A stretch of 64,000 nucleotides of DNA, taken from contig OX388352.1 in the NCBI GenBank assembly GCA_947579665.1, forward strand, positions 73,384,113 through 73,448,112, given 5' to 3'. The notes beneath the pieces were generated by a model. The model had not been told where the DNA came from and did no database searches. It saw only the letters and a list, made by a program, of their open reading frames with translations. This document shows positions 35,296 through 46,300 of the stretch, piece after piece; position 1 is the first letter of the stretch; every line of letters starts with the position of its first letter. Source of the DNA: Sympetrum striolatum. Taxonomy: Eukaryota > Arthropoda > Insecta > Odonata > Libellulidae. A program made the translations under genes and the position numbers.

Positions 35296-38104
35296 CATTT
35301 TGTGTTTCCGTTAGCTATTTTTTAATATTTCTCGGCGTCAAAAAGATATAGGGTGTCAAACTTGATAAATTTTCACGGAAAATGGGGATCTCGAATTTTT
35401 CGGAGGAACATTCGAGATTATTGGTTTATTCAACTTTTTTGACTTTCGAGAAAAACTTGGAAAACAAGGGGTTTTTCGGCCAAATTTCGATATTAAGTAA
35501 GTAAAACAACTAGGTAAACGGTGATGGACTATTAAGTGTCTTATACCACGTCAATCTTAAAAGCTTCTAGATATGGAATCTAAAGAATCTGTTTCCATTC
35601 ACCTGCTACTCATGGATTGCGGTTGATTTTAAGTTAGTGTTACGCGGTCCCGCTTGGCGCCATGGAATCTCCAAATCCAGTTTCGCTGTCTTTTTGGTGA
35701 TTTTAAGTCAAACAATCAGCCTCTATCATGTTCAATTCTTACTACTCATATGAAAAAAATATTTGAAGAATTTTAAGACTGGAATTTAATACATCTGCTG
35801 CACAAAATGGAAGTAGAATTAAGAATATTTTATATTTTACTGAAATTTGTCTGTGTTTTGAATTTAACCGTAAATAAACTTACAGCCATGTTTACATCCT
35901 CTGTATTGGTCCAAGATTGTCGGCAGATTTGATGTTGAGAAATATTCACATGTGACAATTTTAGCCGACCCTCATGTTACGGGCTCAGTGTTAAGTCATG
36001 ACACTCAAGAGCTTTCCTAACACCCTCTCACATCCGCTCATATGCTAGAATTATTTGGCAGCTGCCTTTGGGCTTGTTAGGAAGGAGAAATTAATCTTAC
36101 TTATACTTTGCTTTTACTTAGAGAATTCAAGATGAAAGTATCTTTGAACAATTCAATTTTTCTCACAAAATGCAGCGTTTGTCGCGAGATCTAGAAAAAT
36201 TCATAAAATAAATAAATTTAGGAAAAAAAACTTTGCTAGAAAGTTGCTATCCATACCAGGTATTGCTCCGTCCGATTTTCTCTCTTTATACCACTCTTAA
36301 TTATATTTTGAACGGTCGAGACTCTTTCAGATCTATATGTAGAAATTAGAAAGCATTTATCTCCAACTGTGAGGCTGGTAGAGTTGATATCAAACTATAA
36401 TTCGTGACTCTGCTTGTGCAAGTATGGATAGGAAATTCACTTTAAATGTTTCTTCAGAAGCATAGCTCCTATCCGGATATGTCACACACTAAGTAGTCAA
36501 TTGTATTTGTATTCCTTCGTAGCTAGGGTGTAGTTAATGGTCATATTTTCAGCCTTAACGAGTACTTCACAGGAAATAAGAAGCATGCAATAAGATCTAG
36601 AAGATTATGCCAAATGGAGAATAAATGACACTCCTAACTCATCTTACAGAGGAAGTGGCTCAATTTCTAATATTGAAGACAATTTTGTATAAAATAATCC
36701 ACAAGATGGCTAAAAGTTGTACCATACGGTTAGAAAATTTATTATATTAAGTATTATTAGGAACGGATAATGGAAATACGTGCCGCATCACGCTTAGGGC
36801 TTGCATATTTCAACCTTTTTCAATATTTTTCGGTCATCACAAGAGTTTACGGGATTTTTAGATTATTTAATTGTTTTCATTTGTTTATCAATGCATTCTT
36901 AGACATTAACCGTGATTTTCATAAAAAATTACTATGTCTGCTCGGTAGTTTTCGAGATCTATCCCAAATAGAGAGCAAACATCGTGTGAGTTGCGTCTTG
37001 CCCTACGCACGAATCTGTGTCATTCTCCGCCTTATTTCTGGCCTTGTATTTCTAGTTATATCTAATTGTTATACATTGTAAAGGATAATGTGAAAAAGGT
37101 TGTTTTATTTTCATATTTCCAAGAATAAAGATATAGCAGCATATACCTATATAGTATCTTGAAATAAAAAGGTTATACTCGCCTTAATTCCAGAAAATGT
37201 GAATAATATTGCTCTCTTTTCTACCCAAGTTATCCGAGTTATTTTAAGAAAAGCAACCGAATGAAAAATGAAAAATTTATTAGGAAATAATACTGTGATA
37301 TTATTCATGAATATTAAACTGCAAGCGTATGTGTCATATAATTTCACGGATTCCCGTATATTATCGCCCAAATAAACATGTAATTCTCCATATAGAGGGC
37401 CAAGGTGGGAATCGCACAAATTCCCATGCACCCTAGAAAATGCATGGGATCCCGGGAGTACCTCATTTAAAGTGACTGAAGGACCATACTGACCGGGATG
37501 AACAATATTCCCCTCAAAAAGTGAAGACTGTAATATCTACTCGGAGGCTCTAAAATAAAGAGCAAATGAAAACAACAGAGCCGAATAGCAAATTCATAGC
37601 CACTGAATCTTGAAAAAAAAACTGAAGCGGTTAGAAAACATACTTCTATTCACATACCGAGAGAGAGAGCTGCGTACTTTTTTGGGAAATGAAGGGAATT
37701 GAAGAAAATTCACTAAAAAGATTTTTACAATTTTACCAATGCATTTCTTATGAGAGGAGTTTTCATCAGTCTGTTTTCGGGTTAATCATCACATGCGGAA
37801 TAACCTTTACGATTTACAATATAGAGGAAACTCCACAGAAGATGTCTTGTCTCCTAGTTCTTCATTTTTCCAGATCTAACACGTGATAGCTAGAATGATT
37901 TTTATATTTTCTGATCCTCTACATTTTGGGACAATGTGACATGAAAAATATGACATCCCTTCTTGTTATTGCGCGACAACATATACCTAGGAGTCACGTT
38001 GAGTTACTATTATCACATTCAATTTTTGTAAAAGACCAGAATTTCTAATCGTAGAAGTCATTGTTGAGCTTAAAAAATACTACTTCGGAGTTATATATAT
38101 ATAT
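35296..38104. other. Unassigned AT-rich DNA
   Basis: Frames of 94-103 codons (36770-37081 plus, 37147-37431 minus) have no recognisable domain. A GAGAGAGAG tract occurs near 37660. Confidence 0.4.
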
Positions 38105-38780
38105 AACAAACGTTATTCCCGCACAGCATCAAATTTCGGGGCATGCATTGGAGTTCGTGCGTGAGAACAACTACCAGATGAATCACGTTTAGCAGTAGCT
38201 ATTCTTTTAAAGAAAATATTCGAGATGCGATAGGAAAAGCGAATAGAATTCAAAGATTAACTGGTAGAACGTTGAAGGGATGCTCACCTAGAGTCAAAGA
38301 AAGAGCTTATTTGTCTCTTATCGATTTAGTCTAGAATACTGCTGCACGATTTGGGATCCGCATGAAGTAGGTTTAGTCTCAGATTTAGAGATGGTTCAGC
38401 GAAGAGTATCTCGTTTCGTTAGCTGGGATTTTAGGTTCGACAGCAGCGTTACGGCTATGATAGAGTACCTCGGTTGGAATTCACTCCAGGTGAGAAGGTG
38501 TGATAACCGACTGAGGCTTTTCGAAAAGTTCAGAACTTATAAAGGAGGTAAATGAAATTATAGTGCCAGTAATAAACGATCGCGATCTCCGGGAAACATC
38601 GACAAAAGATTACAGTGAAACAATCGCCAAAACAGATAATCACTTTTGGTAGTTTTTTTCTCAGGCTATTAGAGAGGTTAATAGGGTAGCTTAAGTAATG
38701 ATGGTGTTATTACTCCCCCTGCCATACGTCTCTGGTGGCTTGTGGGGTATATACCTGAATCTATATATTTAAAAATTTAA
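38105..38780 (+). pseudogene. CR1-like RT C-terminal half with 3' end
   Basis: Frames read TFSSSYSFKENIRDAIGKAN, RIQRLTGRTLKGCSPRVKER and AYLSLI. After a frameshift near 38330 they continue as LEYCCTIWDPHEVG, EMVQRRVSRFV, DSSVTAMIEYLGWNSLQVRR and LRLFEKF. This is the CR1 thumb and C-terminal region. The first block is nearly the same protein as the minus-strand copy at 45842-46300 (TFSSSLSFKKCIRDAMEKVN). The end CCCCTGCCATACG..GTGGGGTATATA at 38716-38760 is probably the 3' terminus. Stops and frameshifts throughout. Confidence 0.78.
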
Positions 38781-38804
38781 AGTATCTAGTTGATGTCGTC
38801 TACT

Positions 38805-39051
38805 GTTATATCATCATCATTTTCATTTTTTCATTCATCAATATTTTTTATAACCGACGTACATTTTCAATCGGACGTCGAATATAGGCCTCCCCAAGTT
38901 CCTTCCAATTGTCTCTATTCTGTGCTTCTCGTTGCCATATTACTTGATAATGTCTCTCTTCCATCCATTCTTTGATCTCTTCACATCTTTCGGTATCCAG
39001 TCGGGAGCTGCTGACTTCTAACAAATCGCTTAAACGCCGAATACCAGGCAT
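38805..39051 (-). pseudogene. RTE-type C-terminal tail with (GAT)n end
   Basis: The minus-strand frame ends HYQVIWQREAQNRDNWKELG EAYIRRP, matching the RTE terminus WxxxAQDRxxWRxLGEAYV. The sequence then runs into ATGATGATGAT (plus 38811-38820), a simple-repeat tail like that at 8730. Its 3' end faces the 3' end of the CR1 fragment at 38105-38780, about 30 bp away. Only the last 50 or so codons remain. Confidence 0.7.
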
Positions 39052-40680
39052 TTAACTCTTGATACTGATATCTTTTCAGTGTTTGGATATTTTGAGCTAC
39101 ATATGTTTGCAGATGATGCAGCCCATATATTGACACATGAAAACACTGAACAGAATTTGCTTGCACCCAAGCGGTCTAGAATAATTGTATTTGCATGAAA
39201 TTTTGTATTGGTATCCCGGCAACTCCTGACTACCTAGAATTAGCTCATGGGGGCTTAATATTGTATATTACATTTTATGAGCTCTGAGTGAATATAGCAT
39301 AATCACAGCAAATAGAATTTGTGGTAAAAACAATCGAAGCTCATTAAAGAATATAATCCTAAATTGATCGATTTCCATTCATCACAATTCCGTTATAAGG
39401 GATATCACGGATATAATAATTCATTTTTATCAGAATAGCCTGAACATAAAGCGAAAGTGTAGAAATAGATCAAATTTTAATCCATCAATCCAATATCCAA
39501 TCCATATCCATCTTGGAATTACATCCGATGGGAAAACATCCCATGAACATCTCCATGAACATTATTTTAAGATGAGTTTCAGATCCCTAACATCACGTCG
39601 AAGTATCATCTATTTTATCAAAGAGATTTTGAATTACATCTCGCATCCGAGAGAGGATAAATACTCAGGATTGCAATGAGTGAACAATTTCCAAAACAAG
39701 TGGGCTCACGAAGAAGCGTGGAAATTCATTATTAATTCGCCCAGAAAATACTGTAACTCTACACGTCTGCAAAGCGAAAAAATATTCCCTACAGATTGAA
39801 TTTGGAATTATGGAATATATACCAAACTGATTTAGGCTAATTAGGTAAGTAGTTAATTAGCAAGAGTAATTATTTCTCACATTACATGCCCAAGTAACAA
39901 CTGAAGATTTACAAATGCTTCGCATTTTTCATTTAAAATATTGAGATTTTCAGTTCATACATCAGTAGTGCATTTTGTTTCAAATTTCCCAATTGATTCC
40001 ATAAGAAAACGAACGTACCGATATACGACTGCTGTTCTCTCAATGTTTAATATAATATAATTCAATGGAACTTGGCATCCTCCCAGCATGTTTTTTCCCT
40101 CCTCAAACGCCAACATAGCTCTGTATAATTTACCGCTTCCGTGAGCAGTAGGGGGTGTAAGGAACTATCTAATGGAGCGTCAAGTTTCCTATACCATGGT
40201 CTCCCGCTATCCTAGGAAAATCGATTCAATGCATCCCTCGCCACACGAACGATTTACTCTTTTCTGTTCGCGCTATTCTTTCCTCGTTCGACATCTGTGT
40301 TGAGCCATTTTAGATAAATGCGTTCCCATCTTTTGTAAAAATTCCCCGGATTTAAGCTGGCTTTATTCCGATCGCTGCGTTTCGTTGAATAATTCAGAAG
40401 GAGTTAACTCTCGGTCTCCAAGCACTATATGAATAATCAGGATGGGCCTCAATTTCGATTCGAAATGGATATAGAACGAAGATAATACAGAAAAACATTA
40501 TTCAGTATTCTTTGGTTCATTTGGTGAATAAAATATTGCGTAAAATAGCGCTCCACCGGATATTTCGAATTTTTCTCCACTCCTTCGATCGATTTCTTCT
40601 TTAAATTAATATTTTATACATCTTCTATCTTCTAAAGATTCCTATCCTGCGTTCTGAATTCTAAGACATGTAGCAGAGTG
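39052..40680. other. Unassigned AT-rich DNA
   Basis: No open frame above 61 codons and no recognisable repeat. Confidence 0.4.
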
Positions 40681-40795
40681 AGAATCAACTGCTTGGGCCG
40701 TGACTTCTTGGTATGGATCCATCAGGAGCGAAAGTGAAACCAACGTGGTCTAGTAAAAGTTGGTTTCACTTTTGCCGCTAACAGAGTGAGATTTG
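40681..40795 (+). repeat. Penelope-like terminal fragment with hairpin
   Basis: It begins with ACTGCTTGGGCCGTGACTTC, a leader also present at 61416, and continues ATCAGGAGCGAAAGTGAAAC, matching ATTAGGAACAAATGAAAA in the palindrome at 61450. AAAGTGAAACCAAC and GTTGGTTTCACTTT form a 14-bp hairpin with a 14-nt loop. GAAACC and GGTC resemble part of a hammerhead core but the CTGANGA box is missing. Assignment to Penelope is tentative. Confidence 0.45.
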
Positions 40796-41979
40796 GCCAA
40801 AGTGTTCTGTGTACTTCGTTATAACTTTTGTGAGTTAGTTCGCCAACTTAAGTCCTGCAACTAATTAAAATTTGATTATTTATTTACCATAATCTAATAA
40901 TTTACTTATTAATCCTTAGTTTAATGTTTCTATCAAGTATTGTTTACGGTTCAGTCTGTTATAGGCATGATTTTAGTAGATCCATTTTGAGTAGTCCCGG
41001 TGAGAAGTCATGGAGTAATGGTGGTAGCGTACCGGCGTTCCTCCACATTGTTTTTAATGGTTACTGTAAGCATTTTACAATGTATGATTTTGAATATTAA
41101 AATGAATACTGAATAATTTCTTATATTAAAAAGTTTATGAGCGTTTAATTCAAAATATCTTTAATTTCCTCTAAAAATCAGTGGTATTTTTTCAATATCA
41201 AAATTCAGCCTCGTTGAACAATAGACAGTTTAACGTATCGTGTTTTAAGGTTAAACACATTGGAGCCGGGCAGATTACTGGTGGCCTAGTTGGTCGCTTA
41301 CTGCGATGTTAAATTGAAGGATGTCTTCTTACGGATACACACACAGTTAAGTATAGTAGGTAGCCGGGATGGTAGCAGTGAACAAGGAAGTAAGCAAGTT
41401 TACTTGCAAATTCTGCCCGCTTTCTACAAGCTATTAGCGACCTGCCCTGCTCCACTGTGTTTTTACCCTTAGAGTAAAAATATTATAGAAAAGAGAAAGA
41501 GAGAGAAATTACAAACTTTCTTTTAACACGAAGTGATCAGAATGAATTAAAAATCGTTTTTTCCACAAATAAACGTATTTATTCGCGTTATTAGGTGTTG
41601 CGTACATATCACCAGCTAAATATTTTTACCTAAGTAGAATTTAGATCCACCCGGAACTATTGAATAAGATGGCGAATCCTAAGTTCAAATGTGTTCAAAT
41701 TGTTTATATTCATTTTTAGAGCTTAATAAAACTATTAAGCTAAGGATTGTGAACTATATTGCGACGTATACAAAACGCCTTGTCTCTGCATTGTAAACAG
41801 GAGATTTTACTATATGGGTTCAAAAGGAAAACATAAATACCAAAATCAATCGCCAAAGATTTCCAGTACAAATAGCTGTTACAAATTAGATAAAATTTTC
41901 TTTCAGGTAGGAGGTCTTTCTTCCCATTGGAAGCTGTCTTGATGAATTTGTAAACAAAGAGTTTGTAATAAGGGTTACC
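40796..41979. other. Unassigned AT-rich DNA
   Basis: A TGGCCTAGTTGG sequence at 41282 fits a Pol III A box, but no B box follows within tRNA distance. No genes seen. Confidence 0.4.
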
Positions 41980-42145
41980 CGGCAGCTGAGGTAACTCATA
42001 TGGGCACCCACAGGAAAAAGATCCCGGTCTGGGCACCAAGATGGTGAAAGCGGTCCCGGGTTCGATTCCCGGTTTGAGCCCACGTGCGAAATGACCCAAC
42101 CTATCGAAGGGCTTTTAAAGATACTAATACTACGAACCGCTTTCA
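41980..42145 (+). repeat. tRNA-derived SINE, GTGCGAAATGACC family, copy 2
   Basis: GGTCCCGGGTTCGATTCCCG (42053-42072) is a strong B box with a perfect T-arm. It is followed by TTTGAGCCCACGTGCGAAAT GACCCAACC, the body shared with the copies at 29.2 and 43.4 kb, and ends in TACTAATACTAC. The 5' part (CAGCTGAGGTAACTCATATG) is a degenerate A-box region. The inverse-strand open frame here is incidental. Confidence 0.75.
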
Positions 42146-42199
42146 CAGGCATAAACACTAACCACCGGAACGTGGCTCCACTGTTTCGTACATACTATG

Positions 42200-42280
42200 T
42201 ACACTCCTGGCCAAAATTAACGCAGCACCGGCCGTAAGGATCGCTAGGGAGGTGCTGCGTTAATTTTGGCCAGGAGTGTA
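42200..42280. mobile_element. 81-bp palindromic MITE, copy 2
   Basis: TACACTCCTGGCCAAAATTA at the left, its complement at the right, and loop GGCCGTAAGGATCGCTAGGGA. The loop is in the opposite orientation to copy 1 (26268-26348) and the whole differs by two bases after reverse-complementing. Arms here match perfectly, so this copy is the less mutated one. Confidence 0.88.
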
Positions 42281-43426
42281 CGTAAGATCTCTAAATTTTT
42301 AACAACTCTCTCATAATTTTCATTGGACCTTCTTCTTCGTCATCGCTCATATTTGATTTTTTCATACAATGTGACATATGTGAGAAAAAGGAAACGTTCG
42401 CAAAAAGAGGGCGTTTTGAAAAATTGCAGAGATGTGGCACTTTCGATGAAGATGTCTCGGAGATGGTTATTTCAGAAAGGAACACTTATAAACCATGTAT
42501 TGATTCCTCCTAAATCCTTATTTGATTCTATCACCACTAATCCTAGTCTAAAATCGATTACTCTATCCCCACGCTGTAAATCACACGCTGCGGTAAAACG
42601 CGAGGACAAGGTATTTTCCGAAATTAGACGGTATCTTTCACGAAAATCAATTAGATAGAGGAGAGGGAGGTGAATTGGACCAGCAAGAGAATAGGAACGG
42701 TTTTCAAAAAGTGGGCCTAAATCCGAAACGGTAATGCTGAGACTGACAGTATTACAGACATTGCTTCTTTGAAATCTTTTCTTGCTAGGAGACTCGAAAC
42801 TAGAAGATTCGACTCCATTTATTGTTTTTATACACTGTCGTGTAAACGCTTACTACCAAAGAGGTAAAAATTAGACTTTCGTAAAATTTTGTATAGATAC
42901 AACAGATGGTGAGAATGTAGCTATTGCTCGGATTTAATTTCTTTTCTTTAAGAAAAAGTTAAATACTATATATGACTAAAAAAGTGAAATACTGTATATT
43001 ATTAGAAAAATTAATTAATACTATTAATATAGCTACTATTATTTATTATTTTTTGGAGCCTTGCATGGTATTTGGTGCTACCCAAAATCCTAGAAAATCA
43101 GAATTCTCAGTCGGGTGTAAAGGATCAGCACTCGCGGGTGTTCATTTCCATGTCGCAGTTAGCAATCGAAACATTATTCTTCCTCCTAAAGATAAATAAA
43201 TGCATTAATGTAATTGTTGGTATCGTGAGGTTAGTAGGTGCGAAAAAACTTGAGAAATTTACTTGCGGAAAATGAGTTTACCAATTTGAGGTTTAACTGA
43301 AAAACTATTGAGCTCTATAAAAGAGGGAAAAAGAAAGACGAATTTACCACAATGATTTCCATTTTATGATAGAAGTGGCACTACGAGAAGAAAGGCTCAC
43401 AATGGTGAGATACACCTCTTCTAGTA
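42281..43426. other. Unassigned AT-rich DNA
   Basis: A 111-codon plus frame (42323-42658) is Lys/Arg/Ser-rich and shows no domain I know. No evidence for or against a gene. Confidence 0.35.
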
Positions 43427-43495
43427 GTAGTAGTATTGTTAAAAGTGCTTCGACAGCTTAGGTCATTTCGCACATTGGCTCCCACCGGGATTCTA
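43427..43495 (-). repeat. tRNA-derived SINE, GTGCGAAATGACC family, truncated copy 3
   Basis: AGTAGTAGTAGTATTGTTAA, then TTAGGTCATTTCGCACATTG and CCCACCGGGATTC correspond to the tail, body and part of the B box of the copy at 29198 in the same orientation. The tRNA-like head is lost beyond 43495. Confidence 0.75.
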
Positions 43496-45841
43496 CAACT
43501 CTTCTTATTGGCAAGAGACTCTCTACCTTTATGGCGGTATACCTAACAACAGGAATAATAAGATAGGCTCTTTATTGGAAAATTACCCTCTGAAAAAGAA
43601 TAATGTACAAATAACTCTTCTTTAGAGGAAAAATTCAAGTTATCGAGTGCTTGACCAAACTAAAAAAGGAGTTAAATAATGAAAAATAACAAAAAACTCT
43701 CACATTCTCAATGGGACCTTACCAGGCTTCATTTCATTTTGGGAATACAAAAACATCCTTTGCGACTCGCGAGGTTTCATTCACATACCTTTTCCTTGAA
43801 AGTGAAAGATTTGAAACTTCTAACGCTTGAACAGCCGTGTCCCAACTTTCTTTTCTTTACATCATATTCATTGCTTATCATATTTTATTGCATTTTATTT
43901 ATTTATAATTTATTTCTTCATTTTAATTCATTCACTTAATCATACATCTTTCTCATTCGCCTACTCCAATCTAGTACACCCCAAAGACGGCTACTTGAGA
44001 CGGTTTGGCTCACCCACCGACACCAAATGCAGCCAATATATGGAAGCAGGAGAGAAGAATCCAAGTAGGTGGACGGTCACTTCGGGTCCTCTTTTTTCGA
44101 AGTGAATCTCAACAATTGGATTCCGGATTTTCTTTTTAAAAGTATCAAAATTGTCAGAAATGAGAACAAGGATGATTAATTAAGACCATAATTCCCATCT
44201 GATCTTTCAAAATTATGTCCGAAAAATAAAAATAATTATAATTACAAGAGACAAAAAATTATCAGCTTAAAACTAAATATCTCATCATTATTTGCTCTTC
44301 TGAAAATAAGGAAATTAAACCATAGTTAGATATAATTAAGTTTTACTTATTGAATTTCAAGGAAATGCAAGTCTATGTTCTCTTCCAAAATATATCTCCT
44401 ATCCAAAGAGCACAATTGACGTCCTCTGCGTTCAATCCTTCACTGCATCCTCATTAGCAGAAGATGGAGTTTCGTGCTCATTCTGTGTATTCTCGCAGTT
44501 TTCATGATATAAATTATTTGTACTTAATACTCGATTTTCTGCTCTCAGTTGTGGAAAGATTTCTATGAGCTCAGCAACTGTAATTACTGTGAGCGTTAGA
44601 AATTAGTAGACCCTATCTTCGAGGCCTTTGCTTTTAATTCTGTTTCCGTCCATTGGAAAGCGTCCGTTAAGCATTTCAGATTAACTACTAACAATCGAAG
44701 ATTCGATCTATTTTCAGAGGGCGAAAGAGAGGTTAAACTTTTAAATAGCGAGATATTAAAGATGTATGTATTCATGATTAAGGTAGCGTTTAAACTGCGA
44801 TAGGATCGAAGTAAATATTCAAAGAGAGCGCGACTTCTGTGTTTCCGTGAACCGTGACTCTCCACGAACCTTGCATTCTTCACCTGCCGAGTTTTAAGTA
44901 ATTCAATTTTCCAAAAAGGCTCGATAGTTGGAGCGAATTTTGACGCAAATCGGGGTTTTACTTTACGATTCCTCCAAAACGTCATGAAGAACTTTCAACA
45001 CGGTTCACAGACGGGTTTTAATTGATCATCTTTGTAAAGTAAAAGGAAAGAACTTAAAAGTAGAATTTACGGGCTAAAGAGTAAGGATTTTGGGGGAATG
45101 TATGATGCGGAGTGAAATAAAGGGAACAATGAAATGGAAGGCGGGAAAAGTGAAAACAAAGGAGACATTGTTGAGTGTTCGAGTGGAGATGGTTTATATG
45201 AAAGAGGAAAAGCTACTCTTTAACTAATTTGCATACATTTAATGAGCTAATTCCTACTCCTGCGTTCAATGGAAACGCTTGAAACTTAAGATTTTGTTAT
45301 CTGAGCGTCGGAAAATTCTTTGCATCAATGCTTCCAGTTACGGAGTATTAGGATTCTAGTTTATATCAGTAATTTAATTAATTAATCAGCTTTAAGAAGA
45401 TAAAACATCTTAAAGCTATTTCGTAACAATTAGACCCGAATCCTTTTCTCCAGTACTGTGGCATATGTCCATGCTTCATTGAAGCACTTGCCGAATCATT
45501 TTTTATATTTCTGATATTAGTGATTAACATTACCTAACCGGTTAATAAACCCAAAAATACTGTTGTTTACGAGGCTTTGCAATAGAAGACAATTAGTTCC
45601 GGAATTATTAAGTATTCTTAGAATGGAATTGAACCGTTATCTTCACTTTAACTTTAACACACCATGTTATATTACATATTTAAGCCTTCCAGGTGTTTAT
45701 AACGATGATTATCATGAGTACCAGACTGAGTTAGCTCCTAAGTTTACGACTGTGTCCAACCGCAATACGTCATGGGTATAAGAAAACTATATAGCGGACA
45801 AGTTAGAGTTCGTTTCTTTGCTTCTCGATGAGCGTTCTACC
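43496..45841. other. Unassigned AT-rich DNA
   Basis: The longest frame, 129 codons on the minus strand (44596-44985), has a start and stop but no recognised domain. It is listed as unlikely coding. Others (43679-44105, 45563-45781) also lack motifs. Confidence 0.35.
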
Positions 45842-46300
45842 TTATGACCTTTGCATTCTATTCACCTTTTCCATTGCATCTCGAATACATTTTTTGAAAG
45901 ATAAACTACTGCTAAACGTGACTCCTAGGAATTTTTTGTCACGCACTAACTCTACGGGATGTTTCAAAATTTGATACTTCATGGGAATAACGTATGCGGA
46001 ACACGTGAAACTCATAGAAATGCATTTCATTTTATTCAAGTCAAGCTTCTAATATTTACACCATCCTGCAATAACGTTCAGGTTGCTTTGTAGTATCCTG
46101 CTATCATTTTCAGACGAAATCTCATATATAAAAGAATCATCGGCAAATCATCTAACTTTGCTCTTTACGTTATCTACTAGGTCGTTAATGTAGATAAGAA
46201 ACAAAATCGGCCTTAGGACCCTTCCTGCAAAACACAAAATAAGATACTTTGCCGGATAAAATTCCGTCCAACGACAATCGCTGAAATCTGTTTTCAATAA
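45842..46300 (-). pseudogene. CR1-like reverse transcriptase fragment with FADD palm motif
   Basis: The minus-strand reading gives RPILFLIYINDLVDNVKSKV, then FADDSFIYEIS (catalytic FADD, equivalent to YADD), SRILQSNLNVIAGWCKY, LDLNKMKCISMSFT, VRDKKFLGVTFSSSLSFKK and CIRDAMEKVNRMQR. This is the RT motif B/C region and thumb of a CR1-type element in normal order. A stop immediately precedes FADD, another replaces a codon after WCKY, and a third ends the alignment at GRT. It belongs to the same family as the plus-strand fragment at 38105. Confidence 0.82.

Noticed and set aside
41277..41300. TGGCCTAGTTGG, an A-box-like sequence
   Set aside because: No B box within tRNA distance and no cloverleaf.
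44596..44985. 129-codon minus-strand open frame
   Set aside because: No recognisable domain, no neighbouring exon signals. I cannot exclude a lineage-specific gene but see nothing to support it.
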